DNA of 64,000 nucleotides, taken from contig JANYET010000052.1 of the NCBI GenBank assembly GCA_025359785.1, positions 124,001-188,000 on the forward strand, written 5' to 3'. Below, one piece after another: positions 53,690 through 61,412 of the stretch. The DNA is from Alphaproteobacteria bacterium. Lineage in GTDB: Bacteria > Pseudomonadota > Alphaproteobacteria > Caulobacterales > Caulobacteraceae. The notes under the pieces were generated by a model, which had not been told where the DNA came from, searched no databases, and saw only the letters and a list, made by a program, of their open reading frames with translations. Made by a program: the position numbers and the translations under genes. How positions within the stretch are numbered: position 1 is the stretch's first letter; each line of letters opens with the position of its first letter.

Positions 53690-56600
53690 ATGACCGCCGA
53701 CATCGCGCCGCAGAACGACCCGAGCCGACCGGCCGCCTCTCCGGTCCGTCGGTTGATCTTCGCCGCGATCCTCGTCGCCTTGCTGGCCGGGCTCTGCTCG
53801 CCCTTCTTCATCGACTCCATCGATCACGCCGCGCCCCGGGCCCGCGGCGGCGTCGTGACCTTCGCGCGATCTGGTCCCACCACCGCGCCGGTGGAGCTGA
53901 AGGGCGACTGGCGGCTGACCTGGCTGACCGGCCCGGCTCCGGGCGCGACCTGGACCGCGCCGGTCCCGGGCGATTGGGTCGGCTCCGGCGGCCCGGCGGT
54001 GCCCGCACTTGGCGCGGCGGCCTACGATCTGACGGTCAAGGGCCTGCGGCCCGGCCGCTACACCCTCTACGTCCGCCAGGGCTTCCATGCCGTGCAGGTG
54101 TCCGTGAACGGCCGCATGCTTTCCGAACGGGGGCGCGTGGCGCTCACCCCTGACGCCGCCATCGACAGCCACCGGGCGCAGGAGGTGGCTTTCGACGCCG
54201 ACGGGTCGGACGTCAGTCTGCGGATCGAGATCGCCACCTTCCACCATCACGAAAGCGGCTTCGCCACCGCTCCGATCCTGGGCGGGTCCGAGGCGATGAG
54301 CCGCTGGATCGCGCTGGACTGGCTGCAGAGCATACTTCTGGTCGCGGCGCTTTTGCTGCTCGCCGCCTACGGCTTGGTGGTCTTCCTGTTCCGGCCGGCG
54401 GAGCGGGCCTCGCTCTACTTCGGCGTCACCTGCCTGCTGCTGATGCCGTTCGCCGCCCAGATCGCGCATGACGACCTGCTGATGCTGGCCGCGCCGCAAC
54501 TCGGGATGTCGGGCCTGATGGCCTTGCAGTACATGACCAGCGCGGCGGCGATCATTGGCGCCCTGATGTATGTGCGCGAGCTCTTCCCGCGAGAGACCCC
54601 GGGGCTCGCCTACTGGCTGCTCCAGGCGGTCAACGGCCTGCGGGTGATGCTTTACGCGGCCATCGCGATCGGTGGGAACACCGTGCTGCTGTCGCAGGTC
54701 TCGCAATGGGCCTCGGCGCTCAGGACCCTCGACTTCGTCTGCATGCTGCTTGTGGTCATCGCCGCCTGCATCCGCCGCCGCGACGGGGCGATCGTCTTCC
54801 TGTTTGGCCTCGGGTCATTCGTCGTCGCCCTGATCTATACCGACGTGGTCGGCAACGCCCGCCTGCCCCAGGTGTTCGGCGCCAACCTCGTGCCCGTGGC
54901 CTCGCTGCTGCTGCTGTTCTCCCAGCTGATCATCCTGGCCGAGCGCTGGTCCAGCGCCATTGACGCCGCGGAGCAGTCCAACATGGACCTGCGCCGCCTG
55001 CTGGATATCAACATCTCGATCTCCAGCGAGATGGAGCTGGGCGCCCTGCTCCGGAAGATCGTCAAGGTGACCAGCGCCGTCATCCACGCCGACCGCTCCT
55101 CGCTGTTCCTGCACGACGAGCGTCGAGGCGAGCTCGCCTCGGTGGTCGCCGAGGGCGTCGAGGGCGAACCGATCCATTTCCCAGCCGACCAGGGCCTGGC
55201 CGGCTGGGCCTTCACCCACGGCGAGGCGGTGAACCTGCCCGACGCCTACGCCGATCCGCGCTTCAACCGCGAGGTCGACGCGGCCACCGGCTATCAGACC
55301 CACAGCGTGCTGACCGTGCCGGTCACCACCCGCGACGGCCGCCGCGTCGGCGTCATGCAGGCGCTCAACCACCAGGACCGCAAAAGCTTCGGCGACGGCG
55401 AGGTCGAGCGGATGAGCGCGTTTGCCGCCCAGGCCGCCATCGCCATCGAGAACGCCACCCTGTTCACCGAAGTCGCCGCCGAACGGAATTACAACGAGAG
55501 CATCCTGCGCTCCATGTCGTCCGGCGTGATCACCCTGGACCGCGAGGTGCGGGTGGCCAAGCTGAACGCCGCGGCCTGTCGAATCCTGCGCGTGTCGCCG
55601 GAGGCCGCGGCCGGCGCCAACGCTGACGTTCTGCTCACCGGCCCCAACGCCTGGCTGCTGGCCGAGGTCGAGGCGGTGAACCAGGGCAGCCGGCCCAAGA
55701 CCCTGCTCGACGCTGACATCACCACCCTGGGCGGCGAGGTGATCTCCGCCAACCTCTCCATCGTGCCGCTGCTGGCCGACGAAGAGCATGTCGGCCTGCT
55801 GGTGATCATCGAGGACATCAGCGAGGGCAAGCGCCTGCAGGGCGCCATGCGCCGCTTCATGACCCAGAACGTGGTCGACCAGATCATGGGCCGCGAGGAC
55901 GAGCTGCTGTTCGGCTCGGCCTGCCGCGCCACCGTCGCCTTCGCCGACATCCGCGGCTTCACCTCGCTCGCCGAAAACCTTGAGCCCCGCGACACCGTCG
56001 ACATGCTCAACGAGATCTTCACCGAGCTCTTCGAGGCGGTGTCAGCCTCCGACGGCATGCTCGACAAGTTCATGGGCGACGCCCTGATGGCCGTCTACGG
56101 CGCGCCGCTCTCCTCCGGCCGCGATGCGCTCAACGCGGTCGACAGCGTGGTCGGGATGTTCACGGCGATCGGCGCGATCAACACCCGGCGCCGCGGTCGC
56201 GGCGCCGCCGACATCAAGCTCGGCGTCGGCGTCGCCACCGGCGAGGTGGTCGCCGGCACCATCGGCTCGCCCAAGCGCATGGACTACACGGTCATCGGCG
56301 ACAGTGTGAACCTGGCCTCGCGCCTGGAGAAGATCACCAAGGTCTATGGCGTCGGCGTGGTGATCTGCGAGGAGACCGCCAACGCCGTGCGCGACGTCCA
56401 TCCCTTGCGCGAGCTCGACGTGATCCGCGTCCGCGGCCGCCAGCGCCCGGCCCGCATCTTCCAGGTCCTGACCCCCGACAATCCGGTCCCGGCCGCGGCG
56501 CTGGACGCCTATGCCCGGGGCCGCGGCGCGCTCGCCGCCCGCGACTGGCCCGCCGCCGCAAAGGCCTTCGAGGCCGCCGTCGAATGGGCGCCCGCCGACC

Positions 56601-56734
56601 TGGCCTCTGCGGTCATGCTGCAACGCGCCCGCCACCTCATCGCCTCGCCCCCGCCCGCCTCCTGGGACGGCGTCTGGGTCTCCGCCGACGCCGCCTGGTC
56701 GACGGGGGAAGATCCGCTGTCGGAACCGGCGTAG
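53690..56734 (+). CDS. Receptor-type class III adenylate cyclase (7TMR-DISM, GAF, PAS)
   Basis: A 1014-residue protein. After an N-terminal membrane helix comes a periplasmic jelly-roll (7TMR-DISM-like, about 40-200), seven membrane helices (about 212-413), a GAF domain (about 432-590), a PAS-like domain (about 600-720) and a cyclase domain (about 745-925). Metal Asp residues are Asp753 in FADIRGFT and Asp797 in DKFMGDALM. Lys793 and Thr867 sit at the purine-selecting positions, and Asn874/Arg878 complete the site, the pattern of active class IIIb adenylate cyclases. A TPR-like tail follows. It would make cAMP in response to a periplasmic ligand. Confidence 0.92.
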   Translation: MTADIAPQNDPSRPAASPVRRLIFAAILVALLAGLCSPFFIDSIDHAAPRARGGVVTFARSGPTTAPVELKGDWRLTWLTGPAPGATWTAPVPGDWVGSGGPAVPALGAAAYDLTVKGLRPGRYTLYVRQGFHAVQVSVNGRMLSERGRVALTPDAAIDSHRAQEVAFDADGSDVSLRIEIATFHHHESGFATAPILGGSEAMSRWIALDWLQSILLVAALLLLAAYGLVVFLFRPAERASLYFGVTCLLLMPFAAQIAHDDLLMLAAPQLGMSGLMALQYMTSAAAIIGALMYVRELFPRETPGLAYWLLQAVNGLRVMLYAAIAIGGNTVLLSQVSQWASALRTLDFVCMLLVVIAACIRRRDGAIVFLFGLGSFVVALIYTDVVGNARLPQVFGANLVPVASLLLLFSQLIILAERWSSAIDAAEQSNMDLRRLLDINISISSEMELGALLRKIVKVTSAVIHADRSSLFLHDERRGELASVVAEGVEGEPIHFPADQGLAGWAFTHGEAVNLPDAYADPRFNREVDAATGYQTHSVLTVPVTTRDGRRVGVMQALNHQDRKSFGDGEVERMSAFAAQAAIAIENATLFTEVAAERNYNESILRSMSSGVITLDREVRVAKLNAAACRILRVSPEAAAGANADVLLTGPNAWLLAEVEAVNQGSRPKTLLDADITTLGGEVISANLSIVPLLADEEHVGLLVIIEDISEGKRLQGAMRRFMTQNVVDQIMGREDELLFGSACRATVAFADIRGFTSLAENLEPRDTVDMLNEIFTELFEAVSASDGMLDKFMGDALMAVYGAPLSSGRDALNAVDSVVGMFTAIGAINTRRRGRGAADIKLGVGVATGEVVAGTIGSPKRMDYTVIGDSVNLASRLEKITKVYGVGVVICEETANAVRDVHPLRELDVIRVRGRQRPARIFQVLTPDNPVPAAALDAYARGRGALAARDWPAAAKAFEAAVEWAPADLASAVMLQRARHLIASPPPASWDGVWVSADAAWSTGEDPLSEPA

Positions 56735-56770
56735 GGCCAACACCCAATTCGACGGCTGACACCCTTAAAA

Positions 56771-56900
56771 ATCGTCATGGCCCGGCTTGTCCGGGCCACC
56801 CATGAACTCCGCGCCGGCAGAACCGCCGCGGCGTCGCCGCCGGGCTTCTCACCTCAGCGCCGTGGTCATGGGTCGCCCGGACAAGCCGGACGATGACGAA
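56771..56900. repeat. Long inverted repeat in the cyclase-thiolase gap
   Basis: Arms 56771-56807 and 56861-56900 are complementary over about 36 bases (core CCGGCTTGTCCGGGC), with a 53-base centre. A second hairpin, CCCTCCCCCG/CGGGGGAGGG at 56946-56970, follows. They lie between convergent genes and may terminate transcription both ways or be a REP-like dispersed element. Confidence 0.75.
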
Positions 56901-56945
56901 CTCATAGAAAGCGTCTGGGGCTCGCCCCCTCCACCGGGCGCGGTC

Positions 56946-56970
56946 CCCTCCCCCGGGAAGCGGGGGAGGG
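56946..56970. terminator. Hairpin beyond the thiolase gene
   Basis: A perfect 10-bp stem with a 5-base loop, 12 bp beyond the thiolase stop on the minus strand. There is no T-run, so its terminator role is uncertain. Confidence 0.45.
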
Positions 56971-56982
56971 TGAGAACCGCCG

Positions 56983-58233
56983 CTACATCCGCTCGATGAT
57001 GATCGCCGGCGCCATGCCGCCGGCGGCGCACATGGTCACCAGGCCGCGCTTCAGGTCGCGGCGCTCCAGCTCGTCGAGGATCGTGCCGATCAGCATCGAG
57101 CCCGTGGCGCCGATCGGATGGCCCAGCGCCATGGCGCCGCCGTTCACATTGACCTTGTCACGGTCGAGCTTCAGGTCGCGGATGAACTTCTCGGCCACCA
57201 CCGAGAAGGCCTCGTTGATTTCCCAAAGGTCGATGTCGTCCACCGTGAGACCGGCCTTGGCCAGCACCTTTCGGGCGGCCGGCACCGGGGCGTTCAGCAT
57301 CAGGGTGGGGCTGTCGCCCATATTGGCCATGGCGACGATCCGGGCGCGCGGCTTCAAGCCGTTCTTGCGGGCATATTCCGGCGAGGCCATCAGCACCGCG
57401 GCCGCCCCGTCCACCACGCCTGAGGAATTGCCGGCATGGTGGAAGTGCTGGATCTTCAGGTCCGGATAGACCTGGTTGATCAGGCCCGCGAAGGTCGTGC
57501 CCCGCGCGTCCAGCGGCACATTGGCCATGGCCTCGAACGACGGCTTCAGCGCCGCCAGCCCTTCGCGCGTCGTGCTGGGCCTGGGAAACTCCTCGCGGTC
57601 CAGCGCCACCGAGCCGTCTTCGCGGTAGACCGCCACCAGCGACTTGTCGAAGTGGCCGCCCTTGATCGCGGCGTCGGCGCGCTGCTGGCTCACGAACGCC
57701 AGCTCATCCAGCGCCTCGCGGCTGATGCCCTCCAGCGTCGCGATGGCGTCGGCGCAGATCCCCTGGTGGCTCTGCGGATGCTTGGCGCGCAGCGACAGGT
57801 TGCCCGAATCCATTAGCATCGGCCCCGCGTCGGGGTCGCGCGGCGGGGCGCTCGACGCCGTGTAGCTCATCATCTCGGTGCCGCCGCCGATCACCAGGTC
57901 TTCCATCCCGGCCATCACCTGCGCCGCGGCCAGGTTCACCGCCGTGATCCCCGACCCGCAATAGCGGTCCAGCGTCACGCCCGAGGCCCGCACGTCATAG
58001 CCGGCGTCGAGCGCGGCCATCCGGCCCAGATCCCCGCCCTGCTTGCCGCGCTGCGACGAGGTGCCCCAGATGATGTCGTCCACCTCGGCGGTGTTCAGGC
58101 CGTTGCGATCGGCCAGCGCCTTCAGGACGGTCGCCCCCAGGTGCTGCGGATGGTGATCGGCCAGCGCTCCCTTGCCGACCTTGCCGATGCCGCGCGGCGT
58201 GCGGCAGGCGTCGATGATCCAGGCTTCCGACAT
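56983..58233 (-). CDS. Acetyl-CoA C-acyltransferase (thiolase)
   Basis: A 416-residue thiolase that cleaves or condenses 3-ketoacyl-CoAs. The nucleophile Cys92 is in LDRYCGSGITAVNL, with INEAF, GGAMALGHPIGATG and the second active-site CAAGGMAPA. FadA-type degradative thiolases and related steroid or fatty-acid enzymes share this pattern, so the exact substrate is open. Start ATG 58233 gives the family N-terminus (MSEAWIIDACRTPRG). Confidence 0.94.
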   Translation of the reverse strand: MSEAWIIDACRTPRGIGKVGKGALADHHPQHLGATVLKALADRNGLNTAEVDDIIWGTSSQRGKQGGDLGRMAALDAGYDVRASGVTLDRYCGSGITAVNLAAAQVMAGMEDLVIGGGTEMMSYTASSAPPRDPDAGPMLMDSGNLSLRAKHPQSHQGICADAIATLEGISREALDELAFVSQQRADAAIKGGHFDKSLVAVYREDGSVALDREEFPRPSTTREGLAALKPSFEAMANVPLDARGTTFAGLINQVYPDLKIQHFHHAGNSSGVVDGAAAVLMASPEYARKNGLKPRARIVAMANMGDSPTLMLNAPVPAARKVLAKAGLTVDDIDLWEINEAFSVVAEKFIRDLKLDRDKVNVNGGAMALGHPIGATGSMLIGTILDELERRDLKRGLVTMCAAGGMAPAIIIERM

Positions 58234-58336
58234 CTTCAAAGTTCCTCGCGCTTTGGCGGCCGGCCCGGCCACACCCCTTAGTTAAGGGCCATGCTGCCGC
58301 GTTCGCCTAGGGTCAGTCCAATCGAAAACGTCGGGC

Positions 58337-59185
58337 CTACGCCACCTTCGGTGTGTAGAGGCCCATCGCCTTCGACGCGCGGATCGCCGCGGCGGGGACC
58401 TTGTTGCGCCGCATCATCCAGGCGGTGGCCTGATTGGTCAGCTCGGGCCCGGCCTTGGCCGGCGTGCCCACATCGTAGGGCGGCTGCGGATCGTACTGCA
58501 TGGCCAGTTGCTGGATCTTGGCCACATCCTCGCCGACCAGGGTCGCCACGAGGCGCAGGCCGAAGTCTATTCCGGAGGTCACGCCGCCGGCGGTGATGCG
58601 GTTGCGGTCGACCACCACGCGCTCGGCCACCGGCGTCGCGCCGAACAGCGGCAGTACCCGCAGCGCGGCCCAGTGCGTGCCGGCCCGGTATCCCTGCAGC
58701 AAGCCCGCCGCGCCGAGCACCAGCGCCCCGGTGCAGACCGAGGTGACATACTTGGCGCGCGCGCCCCGGTCGGCCAGGAAATGCAGCACCTCCGGGTCCT
58801 CCATGATCGCTGCCTGGCCTGGCCCGCCGCCGACGAAGATCACGTCGAGCTCCTTGGGGCATTCGGCGAAGGTCGAGGTGGCGCGCAGCTCCAGGCCGCT
58901 GTCCGACTCCATGACCTCCTTGTTCTTCCAGACAGTATGCACGTCGCAGGATGGGGCCAGGGCGGACTGCGGCCCGAGGAAGTCCATCAGCGTCAGGCCC
59001 GGGAACATCAGCATCCCCACCTTGGGCCGGGGCCGATCCTCGACGATCGGGCCGAAGCTGATGCCGTGCCCCTGCACCGGCGGTTCGGGCTTGGCCGGCG
59101 CCGCCCTAGCCGCACCCGCACCAGCCCACGCGGTCGCCGCCAGCGCCGCGAAGGCGCGCCGATCGATTTTACCTGACGTCGCCAT
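58337..59185 (-). CDS. DJ-1/PfpI family protein, Tat-exported
   Basis: A 282-residue protein with a Tat-type leader (KIDRRAFAALAATAWAGAGA). The DJ-1/PfpI core (about 55-240) has the nucleophile-elbow Cys in YVTSVCTGALVLGAAGLLQG and GGGPGQAAI. It resembles isonitrile hydratase/AraC-associated GATase-like proteins. The upstream TetR gene starts 15 bp before and probably forms an operon with it. Confidence 0.85.
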   Translation of the reverse strand: MATSGKIDRRAFAALAATAWAGAGAARAAPAKPEPPVQGHGISFGPIVEDRPRPKVGMLMFPGLTLMDFLGPQSALAPSCDVHTVWKNKEVMESDSGLELRATSTFAECPKELDVIFVGGGPGQAAIMEDPEVLHFLADRGARAKYVTSVCTGALVLGAAGLLQGYRAGTHWAALRVLPLFGATPVAERVVVDRNRITAGGVTSGIDFGLRLVATLVGEDVAKIQQLAMQYDPQPPYDVGTPAKAGPELTNQATAWMMRRNKVPAAAIRASKAMGLYTPKVA

Positions 59186-59200
59186 GGCGGCTTTTCCTCT

Positions 59201-59821
59201 TCATTCGCGGGTTTTCTGGGTTTTCTGGTCGTCGGCCGCCGACGCGATGAGCCGCGAGAACGCGGCCTGGGCGCGGTCGTCCGCGTCCGCCGCGCGCACC
59301 AGGCGCATCGCGGCGTGGTGGGCCAGGTAGATGCCGGTCATCTCCCAGACGACCTGATCGACATCCAGCGCCTCGGGGAGGTGACCCGCCGCGATGGCGC
59401 CGCGCACGAAGCCGGCGAGCAGGCCGCGCCAGCGCGCCTCGAGATCGACCACCGTCTGACGAACCGGCCCCGGCAGGTCGTCGAGTTCGAACAGCGCCGC
59501 GGCGATCGGGCAACCGCCCGGCAGGCCGGCGCGCCGCGACCAGCCGCACCACAGGCCGAAGATCGCCTCCAGGCGCGGAAGACCCGGCGCCGCGCTCATC
59601 GCCGGAGTGACGACCACCCGCGCGGAGATTTCCGTCGAGGCCAGCAACAGGTCGATCTGCAGATCGTCCTTGGACCTGTAATGCGCGAACAGCCCGCTCT
59701 TCGACATCCGCGCCCGCTCGGCCAGCGCACCCAGGCTCACGCCCGACAGCCCTTCGGCGCTGAGCAGCGCCACCCCCGCCTCGCGAATCCGCTGTTTGGT
59801 ATCGTCACCAGTCCGCGCCAT
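59201..59821 (-). CDS. TetR/AcrR-family transcriptional regulator
   Basis: A 206-residue regulator. The N-terminal HTH covers about residues 9-55 (LSGVSLGALAERARMSKSGL, FAHYRSKDDLQ). The rest is a helical ligand-binding domain; CGWSRRAGLPGGCPI recalls the YcdC/TetR_C_33-type group. The C-terminal QKTQKTRE derives from two tandem 10-bp units. It lies directly upstream of the DJ-1/PfpI gene. Confidence 0.9.
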   Translation of the reverse strand: MARTGDDTKQRIREAGVALLSAEGLSGVSLGALAERARMSKSGLFAHYRSKDDLQIDLLLASTEISARVVVTPAMSAAPGLPRLEAIFGLWCGWSRRAGLPGGCPIAAALFELDDLPGPVRQTVVDLEARWRGLLAGFVRGAIAAGHLPEALDVDQVVWEMTGIYLAHHAAMRLVRAADADDRAQAAFSRLIASAADDQKTQKTRE

Positions 59822-59904
59822 TCGGCTATTTAGCACGACCGGTCGTTTTATTTCAAGCGCCCAAGTCGGCGCCTCGATCCCTCAAGCCACCGCTTGGGCC
59901 GCCT

Positions 59905-59956
59905 CAGGCCGCCCAGCACAAAGAAGGCCGCGAACCGCCGGCGTCCGCTGCTCAGG
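59905..59956 (-). other. VanZ-like gene fragment downstream of a PEP-CTERM gene
   Basis: 33 bp (59905-59937) match the vanZ gene at 61085-61117 with two synonymous mismatches, encoding RFAAFFVLGGL. Next to it, CGTCCGCTGCTCAGG (59942-59956) also occurs at 61306-61320, just before vanZ. Together they look like a shrunken copy of the vanZ 5' region. Confidence 0.6.
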
Positions 59957-60719
59957 TGGCAAGCGCCCTGCGCCGCCGGCTGCGGCGCAGGGTCACGCCC
60001 AGGCCGCCGAAGCCCATCAGCATCAACGCCCAACTCGCCGGCTCCGGAACCCCCGTCGGCGGCGCGGTGTTCGAGGTCAAGGTCACCGTCACGCCGTAAC
60101 CGACGAAATCCCCGTACGGCGCGCCTGCCGCCTGCGTTATCAACAGCTCGACCTGATCGCCGATGTCCAGCGCGATGTGGCTGAGCGAGAAGACATCCGG
60201 GTTCGCGCTGCCGTTCAATCCGTCGCCGGGGAGCGACCCGCTCGCCAGCGTCACACCATTGACCAGCAGCGCCCAGTCCTGCGTGCGGTTGAGGAGGCGC
60301 GCGGACCAGGTCAGGCCCGAAATATCGGCGAACCCGGCGCTCGGGGTCGTGAACAGCACATTGGCTGCGCCTTCGCCAATGCCGTTGGCGCCATCCGTGG
60401 TGTGAACGATCAGGTCGCCGACCGCCCAGTCACAGGCGCCGCCGCAATTGGGGGTGTTCGCGCCCGTCGCATTGGCCTGGAAATAGGCCGGCAGGAAGTT
60501 GCCGGCATTGGCGCTCGGCGCGAAGGCGTCGACCCCCAGTCCCTGCCAGTTGGTGACGACGTTGGTAATGGCGCTCGTCCCTTGGCGGAACGACCAGACG
60601 CCATCCGGATTGGCGCCGTTCCAATCGGTCCTGACATCATAGACTGTCGCCTGCGCCGCACCGGCCAGGGCCACCACGGCGATCGCCGCCGCGCCCGCGA
60701 AAAGCTTGTTCAATCTCAC
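59952..60719 (-). CDS. PEPxxWA-CTERM sorting domain protein (3 of 4)
   Basis: A 255-residue exported protein with signal peptide (LFAGAAAIAVVALAGAAQA) and C-terminal tail VPEPASWALMLMGFGGLG followed by a basic cluster. The body is beta-rich with a Cys pair (NCGGACDW), probably a carbohydrate-binding or jelly-roll-like domain. GTG 60719, with GGGAG upstream, is chosen as start. The 113-bp gap upstream separates it from vanZ on the same strand. Confidence 0.85.
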   Translation of the reverse strand: MRLNKLFAGAAAIAVVALAGAAQATVYDVRTDWNGANPDGVWSFRQGTSAITNVVTNWQGLGVDAFAPSANAGNFLPAYFQANATGANTPNCGGACDWAVGDLIVHTTDGANGIGEGAANVLFTTPSAGFADISGLTWSARLLNRTQDWALLVNGVTLASGSLPGDGLNGSANPDVFSLSHIALDIGDQVELLITQAAGAPYGDFVGYGVTVTLTSNTAPPTGVPEPASWALMLMGFGGLGVTLRRSRRRRALAT

Positions 60720-60832
60720 GCTAGACTCCCAGACCAAGGCCGCGACTTGCGGCCGTCGGCGGAGAGGCTATAGGGCGGCCGAACCCCGCACATTGCTCAT
60801 GTTAGCCAGTACCTGCGGAATTCTTCGGGCGT

Positions 60833-61273
60833 TCAGCCCGCCGAGGCGGAAACCGGCGTCCTGCGCCGAGCCGCGACGACCGACAGCCGGAGGACCAACC
60901 GGCGAAGGGCGAAGAAGGCCTGCCCCACCGCGCACCCGCAGACCCCACCCAAGGCCTTGACGATGGCGTCTGATAGCATGGCGTCGCGGCCCGGTATGAT
61001 CAGCTGTCCGGCCTCGAACGCGAAGGCCAGCGCCACGACCGCCACGGTCGCGCTGACCCATCTGCGCCCCGCGGCGAGCGCGATCAGGCCGCCTAGCACA
61101 AAGAAGGCTGCGAACCGCTCGGCATCCGGGCTCGCCAGGTGCGGCCGCATCCCGATCGGGCAGAAGGTGACGAAGGCTATGGCTGCCGCGCCCAGGACGG
61201 CCAGGCCGACCACCACGGGTGAAGGTCTCGCCAGCCGGCGATCCGGCCCGGTCCAGGAAGCGGTTCTCGCCAT
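60833..61273 (-). CDS. VanZ-family membrane protein
   Basis: A 146-residue protein with about four membrane helices. The VanZ signature is the segment PDAERFAAFFVLGGL and IPGRDAMLSDAIVKALGG. VanZ proteins give teicoplanin resistance in some Gram-positives; in other bacteria the role is unclear. Here it lies between two genes for exosortase-targeted proteins, but no exosortase is in the window. Confidence 0.85.
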   Translation of the reverse strand: MARTASWTGPDRRLARPSPVVVGLAVLGAAAIAFVTFCPIGMRPHLASPDAERFAAFFVLGGLIALAAGRRWVSATVAVVALAFAFEAGQLIIPGRDAMLSDAIVKALGGVCGCAVGQAFFALRRLVLRLSVVAARRRTPVSASAG

Positions 61274-61361
61274 CGTCGGCCAACACGTTCGGTTGCTCGC
61301 GCAGCCGTCCGCTGCTCAGGCGAAGGACTATCCGATCAGCCTTAAGACACCGTTCCAGATG

Positions 61362-61412
61362 CCTCAGTTGGCCAGACGCCTCAGTTGGCCACCCACCTCA
61401 GTTGGTCGGTGT
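61362..61412. repeat. Three imperfect 17-bp tandem repeats at the end of the M28 peptidase gene
   Basis: Units starting CCTCAGTTGG lie at 61362, 61379 and 61396. The third contains the peptidase stop codon (61398-61400), and the other two follow it, as if the gene end had been copied by replication slippage. Confidence 0.75.

Noticed and set aside
51622..53820. 732-residue open frame antisense to argS
   Set aside because: It lies fully opposite a clear argS gene. Its composition is the low-complexity Gly/Asp/Val/Leu mix seen in all antisense shadows here, and no domain is recognisable.
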